A stretch of 64,000 bases of DNA from Flavilitoribacter sp020436695 (GTDB lineage Bacteria; Bacteroidota; Bacteroidia; Chitinophagales; Saprospiraceae). The position numbers were made by a program, and so were the translations under genes. The stretch lies in NCBI GenBank assembly GCA_041392665.1, contig JAWKLQ010000018.1, positions 123,575 to 187,574 on the forward strand. The letters are read 5' to 3'. Below the pieces are notes generated by a model that saw only the letters and a program-made list of their open reading frames with translations, was not told the origin of the DNA and made no database searches. Positions 1 through 7,528 of the stretch are shown piece by piece (within the stretch, counting starts at the first letter, position 1; each line of letters opens with the position of its first letter).

Positions 1-1
1 G

Positions 2-2374
2 GAAAAAGGAGTGATCCACCGTACCCCCCAAAGGGAAGCGCGCTTGTCCGATTATGTCGATACAAAGATCGGGACAGGGCACTCCCGCTGGATGATCGCT
101 CCAGGGCCCTGGATGCCCTTCGGCATGGTAAAGATAAGTCCCGATAACCAGGACCAGGGATGGCAGGCCGGATATCAACCTACCTTTGAAAGTGTGGGCA
201 CCTTTAGCCATATCCACGAATGGACCATGGCCGGCCTGGGCACCTTTCCCACCAACGGCCCCCTGGTGACCGATATCGGAAAACAGGGCGATCCCGACAG
301 CGGATACCGTTCAAGGATAGACAAAGCCACTGAGCAGGCCCCTTTGGGCTACTATTCGGTAGTATTGGACGATTATAAGATCAAGACCGAACTTACGGCC
401 ACAACCCGCTGTAGCTTTCAACGGTACACCTATCCGAAAAACGTTCCCGGGTCGAGGGTCTTAATCGACCTTAAAATACCGGCCGAATACGGATATGATA
501 TCGAGGAGGCCTATTTTAAAAAAGTGTCCGACCGCAAGATTGTCGGATATAGCAGGCAGGTGTCGAAAGAAGTTTGGGGCGAACGGCACTACCGGCGGCA
601 AATGGTGGAAGACGGCGACAGACCGAGAGAATGGGACGATATTTCACAAAACTATACCGTGCACTTTGTCATGGAGTTCGACCGGCCCATCAAACAGATC
701 GGTATATGGGTGGATGGAAAAGAAAAGGGCCCCCAGGATGTAGCGACATCCGAGTTGACTACGGAGTGGAGGTCATCAGCACCGGATGATGTCGTGGCCT
801 TTGTAGAATTCGATACAGCAGAAGATCAGGTGGTGCAGCTCCGTACGGGAATTTCTTATGTCAGTGTGGAAAATGCCGGCCTGAATTTGGAAAAGGAGAT
901 TACCGGGCCGTTTGAATGGGACTTTGAAAAGGTCAGAGAGCACCAGGTCGAAACGTGGAACGCTCTGTTCGAAAGGGTAAAGATCACCACTGACGACCGG
1001 GAAGAAAAACGAAGGTTTTACTCCAATATGTACCGGGCCCTGGTAAGCCGTAACATTTTCAGCGACACGGATGGTAGTTGGGTCGATGCCGAAGAGGAGA
1101 TCCGTAAGCTTACCGGCGAGGGCGATGTGGCTCTGGGATGCGATGCATTTTGGAACACCTTCTGGAACCTCAACCAGTTCTGGAACCTGGTCGTACCCGA
1201 ATGGTCATCAAAATGGGTGCGTTCCCAACTGGCCATGTACGATGCCAACGGCTGGCTGGCCAAAGGTCCTGCGGGGATGGAGTATATCCCCGTTATGGTG
1301 GCGGAACACGAAATTCCCCTGATCGTGGCGGCCTACCAGATGGGTATACGGGACTTTGATGCCGAAAAGGCCTTTGCCGCAGTTCACAAAATGCAGACCG
1401 AGACCGGACAACAGGTCGGAGGCGGCTATGCGGGCAACCGGGATCTGGCCACCTACCTCGAACACGCTTATGTGCCCTACAACAAAGGCCGGTTTTCCAA
1501 TACGCTGGAATACTCCTTTGACGATTATGCGGTTTCCCAACTGGCGGCAGCGCTTGGTAAAAAGAAAGAATATGAGACCTTTATCGATCGGGCCTATTGG
1601 TGGAAAAACGCCATTGACCCCGAGATGGGTTTCGCCCGCCTGCGCCATTCCGACGGATCGTGGTATCCGGATTTTGATCCCATCAAATCGGGAGGCAACC
1701 ACCAGTATGTGGAAGGCAATGCCTGGCAACTGACGTTTTTTGTACCCCAGGATGTTCCCGCCCTGGCCGGCATAATAGGAGAAGACCAATTGGCCGAGCG
1801 ATTAGACAATGGGTTCCAGGTAAGCAGCAACTGGCGGTATAATGCCCCAAACGAGCTGTATTGGGATTTTCCCGTCATCCAAGGGAATCAGCAATCTATG
1901 CACTTTGCCTATTTGTTCAACTGGGTCAAAAGGCCCTGGCTCACCCAAAAGTGGAGTCGCGATATCACAGATCGCTTTTATGGTTATGGCGTGTCGAACG
2001 CCTATTTGGGCGACGAGGATCAGGGCCAAATGAGCGCCTGGTTCATTATGTCATCTCTCGGGCTTTTTCAGACCGATGGCGGGACAAGGTCCGAACCGAT
2101 CTATGAGATCGGGAGTCCGATGTTCGAAAAAGTTATTATCGATCTGGGCGAACAGTACGGTAGAGGGGCACAGTTCACCATTGCGGCCCGGAACACATCT
2201 CGAAAAAACAAATACGTACAAAGTGCGATCCTGAACGGAAAGAAGCTGGATAATTTTTGGTTCCCGGCCAAAGAACTACTCAAAGGGGGCAGTCTGTTGC
2301 TGGAAATGGGACCGGAACCCAATAGAGTCTGGGGAATACGACAATTGCCCAAGTCGCCAAAGGGAATGGATTAG
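2..2374 (+). CDS. GH92 family alpha-mannosidase (5' partial)
   Basis: Glycoside hydrolase family 92, calcium-dependent exo-alpha-mannosidases that trim alpha-1,2/1,3-mannosides from glycans, normally exported in Bacteroidota. Family landmarks are in the expected order: the N-terminal start VDTKIGTG followed by PFGMVKISPD, the (alpha/alpha)6 signature DAFWNTFWNL, then AMYDANGWL, the general-acid motif EGNAWQLTFFVPQD and the base-containing stretch GDEDQGQMSAWFIMSSLG, and near the end the sugar-binding IGSPMFEKV. The reading frame is open to the window edge; the first possible start (GTG at 11) already lies at the domain boundary and leaves no signal peptide, so the true start is probably upstream. 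The next gene begins about 100 bases downstream on the same strand, suggesting a glycan-degrading operon. Function is clear at family level; linkage preference is not. Confidence 0.93.
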   Translation, partial: EKGVIHRTPQREARLSDYVDTKIGTGHSRWMIAPGPWMPFGMVKISPDNQDQGWQAGYQPTFESVGTFSHIHEWTMAGLGTFPTNGPLVTDIGKQGDPDSGYRSRIDKATEQAPLGYYSVVLDDYKIKTELTATTRCSFQRYTYPKNVPGSRVLIDLKIPAEYGYDIEEAYFKKVSDRKIVGYSRQVSKEVWGERHYRRQMVEDGDRPREWDDISQNYTVHFVMEFDRPIKQIGIWVDGKEKGPQDVATSELTTEWRSSAPDDVVAFVEFDTAEDQVVQLRTGISYVSVENAGLNLEKEITGPFEWDFEKVREHQVETWNALFERVKITTDDREEKRRFYSNMYRALVSRNIFSDTDGSWVDAEEEIRKLTGEGDVALGCDAFWNTFWNLNQFWNLVVPEWSSKWVRSQLAMYDANGWLAKGPAGMEYIPVMVAEHEIPLIVAAYQMGIRDFDAEKAFAAVHKMQTETGQQVGGGYAGNRDLATYLEHAYVPYNKGRFSNTLEYSFDDYAVSQLAAALGKKKEYETFIDRAYWWKNAIDPEMGFARLRHSDGSWYPDFDPIKSGGNHQYVEGNAWQLTFFVPQDVPALAGIIGEDQLAERLDNGFQVSSNWRYNAPNELYWDFPVIQGNQQSMHFAYLFNWVKRPWLTQKWSRDITDRFYGYGVSNAYLGDEDQGQMSAWFIMSSLGLFQTDGGTRSEPIYEIGSPMFEKVIIDLGEQYGRGAQFTIAARNTSRKNKYVQSAILNGKKLDNFWFPAKELLKGGSLLLEMGPEPNRVWGIRQLPKSPKGMD

Positions 2375-2472
2375 AGCGTGTAAGGTTGAAAAAGGAGGAA
2401 GAGGTCCCAGTCCACAAACTAGGAGATAGAGTGGTTATCCCGTCCATGTCAGATCATAAAAAGTTAAGCGAA

Positions 2473-3765
2473 ATGAAAAAATACGTAATACTGGTGTTAT
2501 CGCTTCTTTTGTGTGCCTGTGCTGAGGACAAGGCGAACAGGGAACTGGCCGGAAAGATCCTGGCCGATGACACTTTCCAACAAGTGAAAGAAAAGGCCCT
2601 TGAAGTGGTCAAGACCGGATTCAATGCCGGCGATGGCTATGGCGAAGTATGGATCCGCGACTACAATACCTTTATCGAACTTTCCGCTGAGGTCTTCGAT
2701 GCGCAGACCCTAAAGGAGAACCTATTGGTCTTTTTCAGGCTACAGGGCAATGACGGCAATATCATCGACGGGTTCATCCCCAAGGGAAAGGTGGTGGAAA
2801 CGAAAGGGGGATACCAATATATCTGTTCCGAGCTCGAACCCGATTATTGCGGGCACAAAAATACCGTGGAAACCGATCATGAGAGCTCATTGGTACAGGC
2901 CGTGTACAAATATGTAAAAAAAACGGGAGACGCTGACCTGCTGCAGGAAAAGGTGGGGGATCTTACCGTAGCCCTGCGCCTGGAACTGGCCATGGAGTTT
3001 TTAATGGCCAACCGATGGAGCGATAAATTCGGCCTGATATACGGGGCTACCACGGCCGATTGGGGGGATGTACAGCATTCGCACCCCTGGGGCGTTTTTA
3101 TTACCGAAGATACCCATTATTGTGTCGATATCTATGACAATGCCATGATGCTTATCGCCCTGGATAACCTGATGGAACTCGTTCCGGAAACCCGCGAAAG
3201 ATGGGAGCCTGTAAGAAAAGGCATCGCTAAAAGGGCCATGGAAGTTCTATGGGACGAAGAAAACCAAAAATTCATTCCCCATGTGTACCTGCAACAGTCT
3301 CCCTATCCCGCTGATTTTAACGAAAACGAAATTTATTATCACGGAGGGACCGCAGTAGCCATCGAGGCCGGCCTGTTGAACAGAGACCAGATCAAAGTAT
3401 CCCTCGATAAAATGATCGCAAACGTTAAGGCTTCAGGGGCGGGGTCCATAGGACTTACCCTGTACCCTCCCTACCCCGATTGGGCCTTTGAGAACAAGGG
3501 CATGTACCCCTATGGATATCAAAACGGGGGCGACTGGACCTGGTTCGGAGGGCGTATGATCCAGCAATTGGCCAAAAATGGTTTTATGGAAGAGGCTTAC
3601 ACCCAATTATTGCCCATGACCCGACGGGTAATAGACAACAACGGCTTTTTCGAATGGTATACTGTAGACAATAAACCAGAGGGGTCCGGGACTTTTAGGG
3701 GCTCAGCGGGAGTACTATACAAGGCCATCGAAATGTTGGAGGAATGGGCAAAGACTATTGAGTAA
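2473..3765 (+). CDS. six-hairpin glycosidase-like lipoprotein
   Basis: Starts at ATG 2473, which opens directly into a lipoprotein signal peptide (MKKYVILVLSLLLCAC); the frame is open 29 codons further up to a TTG, but those residues are charged and would bury the signal. The mature protein resembles (alpha/alpha)6-barrel glycosidases of the amylo-alpha-1,6-glucosidase/GH63-like kind: repeated helical pairs with acidic active-site style motifs EVWIRDYN, ETDHESS, TTADWGDVQ, YDNAMM, YHGGTAVAIEAG and NGGDWTWFGGR. An exact GH family cannot be fixed by eye. It follows the GH92 gene on the same strand and precedes the haloperoxidase-like gene by 57 bases, so all three are probably co-transcribed and act on a glycan at the outer or periplasmic face. 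Substrate is unknown. Confidence 0.75.
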   Translation: MKKYVILVLSLLLCACAEDKANRELAGKILADDTFQQVKEKALEVVKTGFNAGDGYGEVWIRDYNTFIELSAEVFDAQTLKENLLVFFRLQGNDGNIIDGFIPKGKVVETKGGYQYICSELEPDYCGHKNTVETDHESSLVQAVYKYVKKTGDADLLQEKVGDLTVALRLELAMEFLMANRWSDKFGLIYGATTADWGDVQHSHPWGVFITEDTHYCVDIYDNAMMLIALDNLMELVPETRERWEPVRKGIAKRAMEVLWDEENQKFIPHVYLQQSPYPADFNENEIYYHGGTAVAIEAGLLNRDQIKVSLDKMIANVKASGAGSIGLTLYPPYPDWAFENKGMYPYGYQNGGDWTWFGGRMIQQLAKNGFMEEAYTQLLPMTRRVIDNNGFFEWYTVDNKPEGSGTFRGSAGVLYKAIEMLEEWAKTIE

Positions 3766-3822
3766 GCAATAGTTGGTATTGGATAGACCTCAGGGAAAAT
3801 TAAACACATAAAAGCAGGACAT

Positions 3823-5283
3823 ATGAAAAAAATAATTAAGACATTCCTTTTTCTAGGAGTATTAGTACAAATGACCCTGGCACCGTCCTGTGCACGACCG
3901 AAGGCGATAGACCAACCTGCCGGAAAGGAAAACACGGCTTACAAATGGGGACAAATGGCGTTGTTGGCGACTGCCAACGATACGGAGCGGTTTCGCCCCC
4001 GGCCAACGATCACTTCGCGCTACCTGGGGCTGATCTTTACGGCGGTCTTTGATGCGTGGTCACGGTACGATGCCGACGCGGTTCCTGTTTATTTATCTGA
4101 TGTGGACCGTAGACCCGCTGCGGAACAGACTTTGGAAAACAAGCAGATCGCCATAAGTTATGCCGCCTATCGGGCCATGACCGAATATTACTATACAGAC
4201 AAAGCCGTCTTTGAAGCGTTTATGGTCGAATTGGGCTATGATCCCGACAATACTTCGCTAGACCCAACTAACCCCGCAGGAATCGGCAATCTGGCCGCCA
4301 AAGCGGTCATCGAGGCGAGAAAAGGCGATGGGGCCAACCAATATGGAGAGGAAGCCGGATCGAACGGAATGCCCTATTATGACTATACGGAATACCAACC
4401 GGTCAATTCGCCCGACGAAAATGTGGACATCAACCGCTGGCAGCCTAAATACTTTTCCGATGGTCAGGGAGGCCGGTTCGCCCCGGGTTGCCTTACTCCA
4501 TTTTGGGATAAAGTACGGCCTATTGGTTTGAACTCAGGCGATCAATTCCGACCTGGCCCGCCTCCCTTATTGGGGTCAGAGCAATTGGAAAAAGAAGTGA
4601 AGGAGGTTGTTGATATGCAGGCAAACCTGACCGATTGGCAAAAGGCACTGGTCGAATTTATGCGCGATGGGCCCCAATCCGTCCAACAGGCCGGGCATTG
4701 GCTCAAGTTTGCCCAGGACGTATCGCTACGGGATAAGCACACCCTGGACCAGGATGTGAAAATGTATTTTTATAATCAGGTGGTGGCCATGGACGCCTTT
4801 ATTGCCTCCTGGGATTCCAAGATGCACTACGACTTTGCCAGGCCCTATGCATTGGTACATCGTTATTATCAAGGCCAGGAGATCACTGGCTGGGGCGGTC
4901 CAGAAAAAGGGATGGTCAGGATGAAGGGACAGGAATGGCGACCGTACTCACCCGATGTGTTTCTGTGCCCGCCCTTTCCGAGCTATACCTCAGGCCATAG
5001 TACTATAAGCGGAGCTTGTGGGGAAGCACTCAAATTGTGGACCGGAAGTGATGAATTCGGGGTTGAGGTAAAGTGGAGACCGGGTAGTCTTACCGAGCCC
5101 GACAGTGTAGGCGAGGAAGTGACCCTCAAATTCCCCACATTTACCGAAACAGCCAATATGGCCGGTATTTCAAGAGTTTTAGGAGGATACCATATTCAAG
5201 CCGACAACGTGGAAGGGCTCGAGTTGGGCCGGAAGGTGGCTCGTGAAGTATGGCAGTTCTATCAACGACACATCGGAAAATAG
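3823..5283 (+). CDS. vanadium-dependent haloperoxidase / PAP2 superfamily lipoprotein
   Basis: 486 residues with an N-terminal export signal ending in PSC, so a likely lipoprotein. The vanadate/phosphate-binding signature of the PAP2/vanadium haloperoxidase fold is visible in three blocks: KMHYDFARPYALVH, then PPFPSYTSGHSTISGACGE, then GGYHIQADNVEG carrying the active-site histidine. Family members either oxidise halides with peroxide or act as acid phosphatases; sequence alone does not separate these. Many Bacteroidota copies of this type are annotated as haloperoxidases of unknown substrate. ATG 3823 follows an AGGACAT purine stretch. It is the last gene before a large inverted repeat and the GntR regulator, and its association with two glycosidases suggests a role in processing a modified or halogen/phosphate-bearing glycan, which is inference. 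Confidence 0.85.
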   Translation: MKKIIKTFLFLGVLVQMTLAPSCARPKAIDQPAGKENTAYKWGQMALLATANDTERFRPRPTITSRYLGLIFTAVFDAWSRYDADAVPVYLSDVDRRPAAEQTLENKQIAISYAAYRAMTEYYYTDKAVFEAFMVELGYDPDNTSLDPTNPAGIGNLAAKAVIEARKGDGANQYGEEAGSNGMPYYDYTEYQPVNSPDENVDINRWQPKYFSDGQGGRFAPGCLTPFWDKVRPIGLNSGDQFRPGPPPLLGSEQLEKEVKEVVDMQANLTDWQKALVEFMRDGPQSVQQAGHWLKFAQDVSLRDKHTLDQDVKMYFYNQVVAMDAFIASWDSKMHYDFARPYALVHRYYQGQEITGWGGPEKGMVRMKGQEWRPYSPDVFLCPPFPSYTSGHSTISGACGEALKLWTGSDEFGVEVKWRPGSLTEPDSVGEEVTLKFPTFTETANMAGISRVLGGYHIQADNVEGLELGRKVAREVWQFYQRHIGK

Positions 5284-5316
5284 TGCGCCCCTTTTTTAGC
5301 GGATGTAGCTTTGTGC

Positions 5317-5435
5317 TATGTACGGGACAAAAAATCAAAGTTGCCGGGATTTTGCCCTCGCGCGCCCTAACCCCTGGCTCCTTTAGGAATGAAAGGCGCG
5401 CGAGGGCCATTGAGAAATGTTTTGTCCTGTACATA
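5317..5435. repeat. nested inverted repeat, about 119 bp
   Basis: Two sets of nested arms. Outer: tatgtacgggacaaaa (5317-5332) pairs with ttttgtcctgtacata (5420-5435), one mismatch. Inner: ccctcgcgcgcc (5355-5366) pairs perfectly with ggcgcgcgaggg (5395-5406), extendable by one G-C pair. A short ccctaa/ttagg pair lies further in. It sits between the haloperoxidase stop and the GntR promoter. It could be a strong 3' stabiliser/terminator of the glycosidase operon or a small non-autonomous mobile element; there is no T-tract directly after it. Confidence 0.75.
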
Positions 5436-5501
5436 AAGCCTTGTGTTAATGTTGGAATTTTTTTGACCTAAGGCTAGATTATGCCTATGGAATATCCTTT
5501 T

Positions 5502-5536
5502 TTTGCAGGGAATATATTCGAAGTTGCCTATCTTTA
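5502..5536 (+). promoter_or_regulatory. putative promoter and operator of the GntR gene
   Basis: TTTG at 5502-5505 and TATCTTTA at 5529-5536 resemble the Bacteroidota -33/-7 pattern with a 23-base spacer, placing transcription start about 15 bases before the ATG at 5558. The spacer holds the perfect 10-bp palindrome gaatatattc (5510-5519), a plausible site for autoregulation by the dimeric GntR protein. Confidence 0.4.
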
Positions 5537-5557
5537 GGATTTACCTGAAAAACATTG

Positions 5558-6295
5558 ATGGATTTTAAACTAGATCAAAATAGTCCTGTACCCCTCCATG
5601 CCCAAATAGAGGAATACCTGAGGGGACTTGCGGCCAAAAAAGAATATAAAAATGGCAATAAGTTTTTGCCAAAAGAAGTAACCCTTGCCAAAAAATTGGG
5701 CGTATCACGGAGTACTATAAGGCAAGCTATCAATAAATTAGTACACGAAGGACTGATTGAACGGAAAAAAGGAGTAGGTACAAAAGTGGTTTCCCAGAAA
5801 ATTTCCACCCGTTTGGACAACTGGATTAGCTTTACCAAGGAAATGCGGAACCAAGGTATTGAGGTTGTTAACTATTTAGTGAATATAAGTCTGGTCGATG
5901 CCGATGAAGAGGTGTATCAGGCCCTGGGAGTGTCAAGAAAAAAAAAAATATGGAAGCTGGAGAAAATACGTGGTTCGAAGGAAGCCAAATACCTCTACTC
6001 CGTTTCCTATTTTCATCCGCGTATCGGAATCACAGGTGAAGAAAATTTCGTAACCCCCTTGTACGAATTGCTTGAAAAAGAACACGATACCATAGTTTCT
6101 ACGTCAAAAGAACGATTGAGGGCGGTAAAAGCAGACAGTGACATTTCCGAAATGCTCGATATCGAGGACGATGTCCCCCTTTTAAAAAGAGAACGCCTGG
6201 TGACCGACCCGGGAGATAGACCGGTAGAATATAACATAGTATACTATCACACCGACTATTTCACCTATGATATAGATATTAAAAGGGAACTATAA
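5558..6295 (+). CDS. GntR family (HutC/UTRA) transcriptional regulator
   Basis: 245 residues. The N-terminal winged helix-turn-helix is typical of GntR proteins: PVPLHAQIEEYL, then LAKKLGVSRSTIRQAINKLV and GLIERKKGVGTKVV (roughly residues 10-80). The rest is a UTRA effector domain, seen in the ending DVPLLKRERLV...RPVEYNIVYYHTDYF, which in this subfamily binds small ligands, often phosphosugars. ATG 5558 is preferred over the TTG one codon earlier. It lies directly downstream of the GH92/glycosidase/haloperoxidase genes and probably controls them in response to a sugar derived from the glycan; a palindrome in its own promoter suggests autoregulation. The gene is more A+T rich than the genes around it, fitting a transferred locus. 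Confidence 0.9.
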   Translation: MDFKLDQNSPVPLHAQIEEYLRGLAAKKEYKNGNKFLPKEVTLAKKLGVSRSTIRQAINKLVHEGLIERKKGVGTKVVSQKISTRLDNWISFTKEMRNQGIEVVNYLVNISLVDADEEVYQALGVSRKKKIWKLEKIRGSKEAKYLYSVSYFHPRIGITGEENFVTPLYELLEKEHDTIVSTSKERLRAVKADSDISEMLDIEDDVPLLKRERLVTDPGDRPVEYNIVYYHTDYFTYDIDIKREL

Positions 6296-6346
6296 GGACG
6301 ATCCTTATTTATCGTCAGTCCATCTAAGCGCTATTTCCACCGTAGT

Positions 6347-7525
6347 TCACTGCTCCAACAATTCCGCGATACGCTCCCAGTGCACCAATTTGAAGTTCTG
6401 TGCCGCCAGGTTTTTTCCCTGATAATTAAACCCATCCTGGGCAATAAAGAGGCCCTTTGGGAATTTTTCACTCAGGCTGTCACTAATCGCCTGAATGCCG
6501 TCCGTTTCTTCCACACCGTCAATATTTTCGCCGTCTACGATCTTAAAGCTGAAGAGATAGGAATTGTCGCCCGTTCGATCAAACAATGCGTAGGAAAAAT
6601 TACCCTGACTGCTGACGATCAGATAGCCTTCCTCTCCCTGTGTATATAAGGTCAGGCCTTCCACATCAAAGACAATATTGGGATTACTTTCGTCCGACAT
6701 CGAAATGAGGTGCTTTTCATCACTCCCATCCGGTTCGGCGTCCATTTTCCAAACGCCACGGTTTTCCTCACCGATGTAAAGCACACCGTAATAGTTATCC
6801 GCAACCATTCCTTCCACCTGACTGTCAAATTTTATGTCGCGAACCAGTTGCAGATCGATCAGTCCGTTCCCGGCATGACGGATCAAATACTGTTGAAAAC
6901 GCCCGTTCTTGGCGTTAACCAAGGCATAAGTGTTCCCGTTTTTCGGACTTTGGTAAAAACAGAAGCCGTACACATCGTCCATCAGAGTAGAATCCATGTA
7001 GAACGGTTGCGCGGAAATATCATTCAAATACCTGTTTTCGGGATCAACCCAGAATAGATCGATGGATTGGTCACTCCGGTTGCTGCCCCCTACCAGATCG
7101 ATGGTTTTGTCGGCCAACCGGATGCCGTAGGCAACATCCACATTGTTGATATTTCCAACGGGATAATAGCCCAGTTCCTGTCCATCCAGGTCATAAGTGG
7201 CAATGCCGCCCCGTTTATTGGAACCGATAATCATACTTTTCGACGGCTGTTGGTGATTGACCCAGATCGCCGGATCATCCGCCGCATCTTCCTTGATACC
7301 GGCGAATACGGCCTTTGTTTCCACATCAGCCGTTACTTCCGGCCGGATCTTTTCCTGTCGCTCGTAGGCAGCGATCAGTTCCAGCGAATCTTCCCGGGCT
7401 TCAAGATCGGGATGATTAACTTTTGCGTCGGTCTGCTGTCCGGAGGAGCAGGCGGTGCAAAACAGTAGCCCAAACATAGCGATCGGGCAATGCGCCAACT
7501 GCCAGAAGCTTAATATATGATGCAT
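6347..7525 (-). CDS. beta-propeller phytase (3-phytase) lipoprotein
   Basis: 392 residues. The N-terminus is hydrophobic and ends at a lipobox (LLFCTAC), so the enzyme is probably anchored to the envelope. Beta-propeller phytase blocks are present in order: DDPAIWVN, GGSNRSDQSIDLF, EGMVADNYYG, GEENRGVW, VEGLTLY, SSQGNFSYALFDR, DGIQA and FPKGLFIAQDG; the acidic residues in these blocks bind the calcium ions needed for hydrolysis of phytate (inositol hexakisphosphate). Length is normal for the family. Its ATG lies only 3 bases after the stop of the TonB receptor gene, so translation of the two is likely coupled. Together they suggest capture of phytate or its products for phosphate. Confidence 0.93.
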   Translation of the reverse strand: MHHILSFWQLAHCPIAMFGLLFCTACSSGQQTDAKVNHPDLEAREDSLELIAAYERQEKIRPEVTADVETKAVFAGIKEDAADDPAIWVNHQQPSKSMIIGSNKRGGIATYDLDGQELGYYPVGNINNVDVAYGIRLADKTIDLVGGSNRSDQSIDLFWVDPENRYLNDISAQPFYMDSTLMDDVYGFCFYQSPKNGNTYALVNAKNGRFQQYLIRHAGNGLIDLQLVRDIKFDSQVEGMVADNYYGVLYIGEENRGVWKMDAEPDGSDEKHLISMSDESNPNIVFDVEGLTLYTQGEEGYLIVSSQGNFSYALFDRTGDNSYLFSFKIVDGENIDGVEETDGIQAISDSLSEKFPKGLFIAQDGFNYQGKNLAAQNFKLVHWERIAELLEQ

Positions 7526-7528
7526 TGC

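Noticed and set aside
11..13. GTG at position 11 as the true start of the GH92 gene
   Set aside because: It would remove the signal peptide expected in this family and the frame continues open to the window edge.
1208..1789. 193-codon open frame opposite the GH92 gene
   Set aside because: Antisense shadow of a clear GH92 coding sequence, with no domain of its own.
6292..6308. ataagga/tccttat palindrome after the GntR gene as a terminator
   Set aside because: Only seven base pairs with a three-base loop and two T residues after it; too weak to call.
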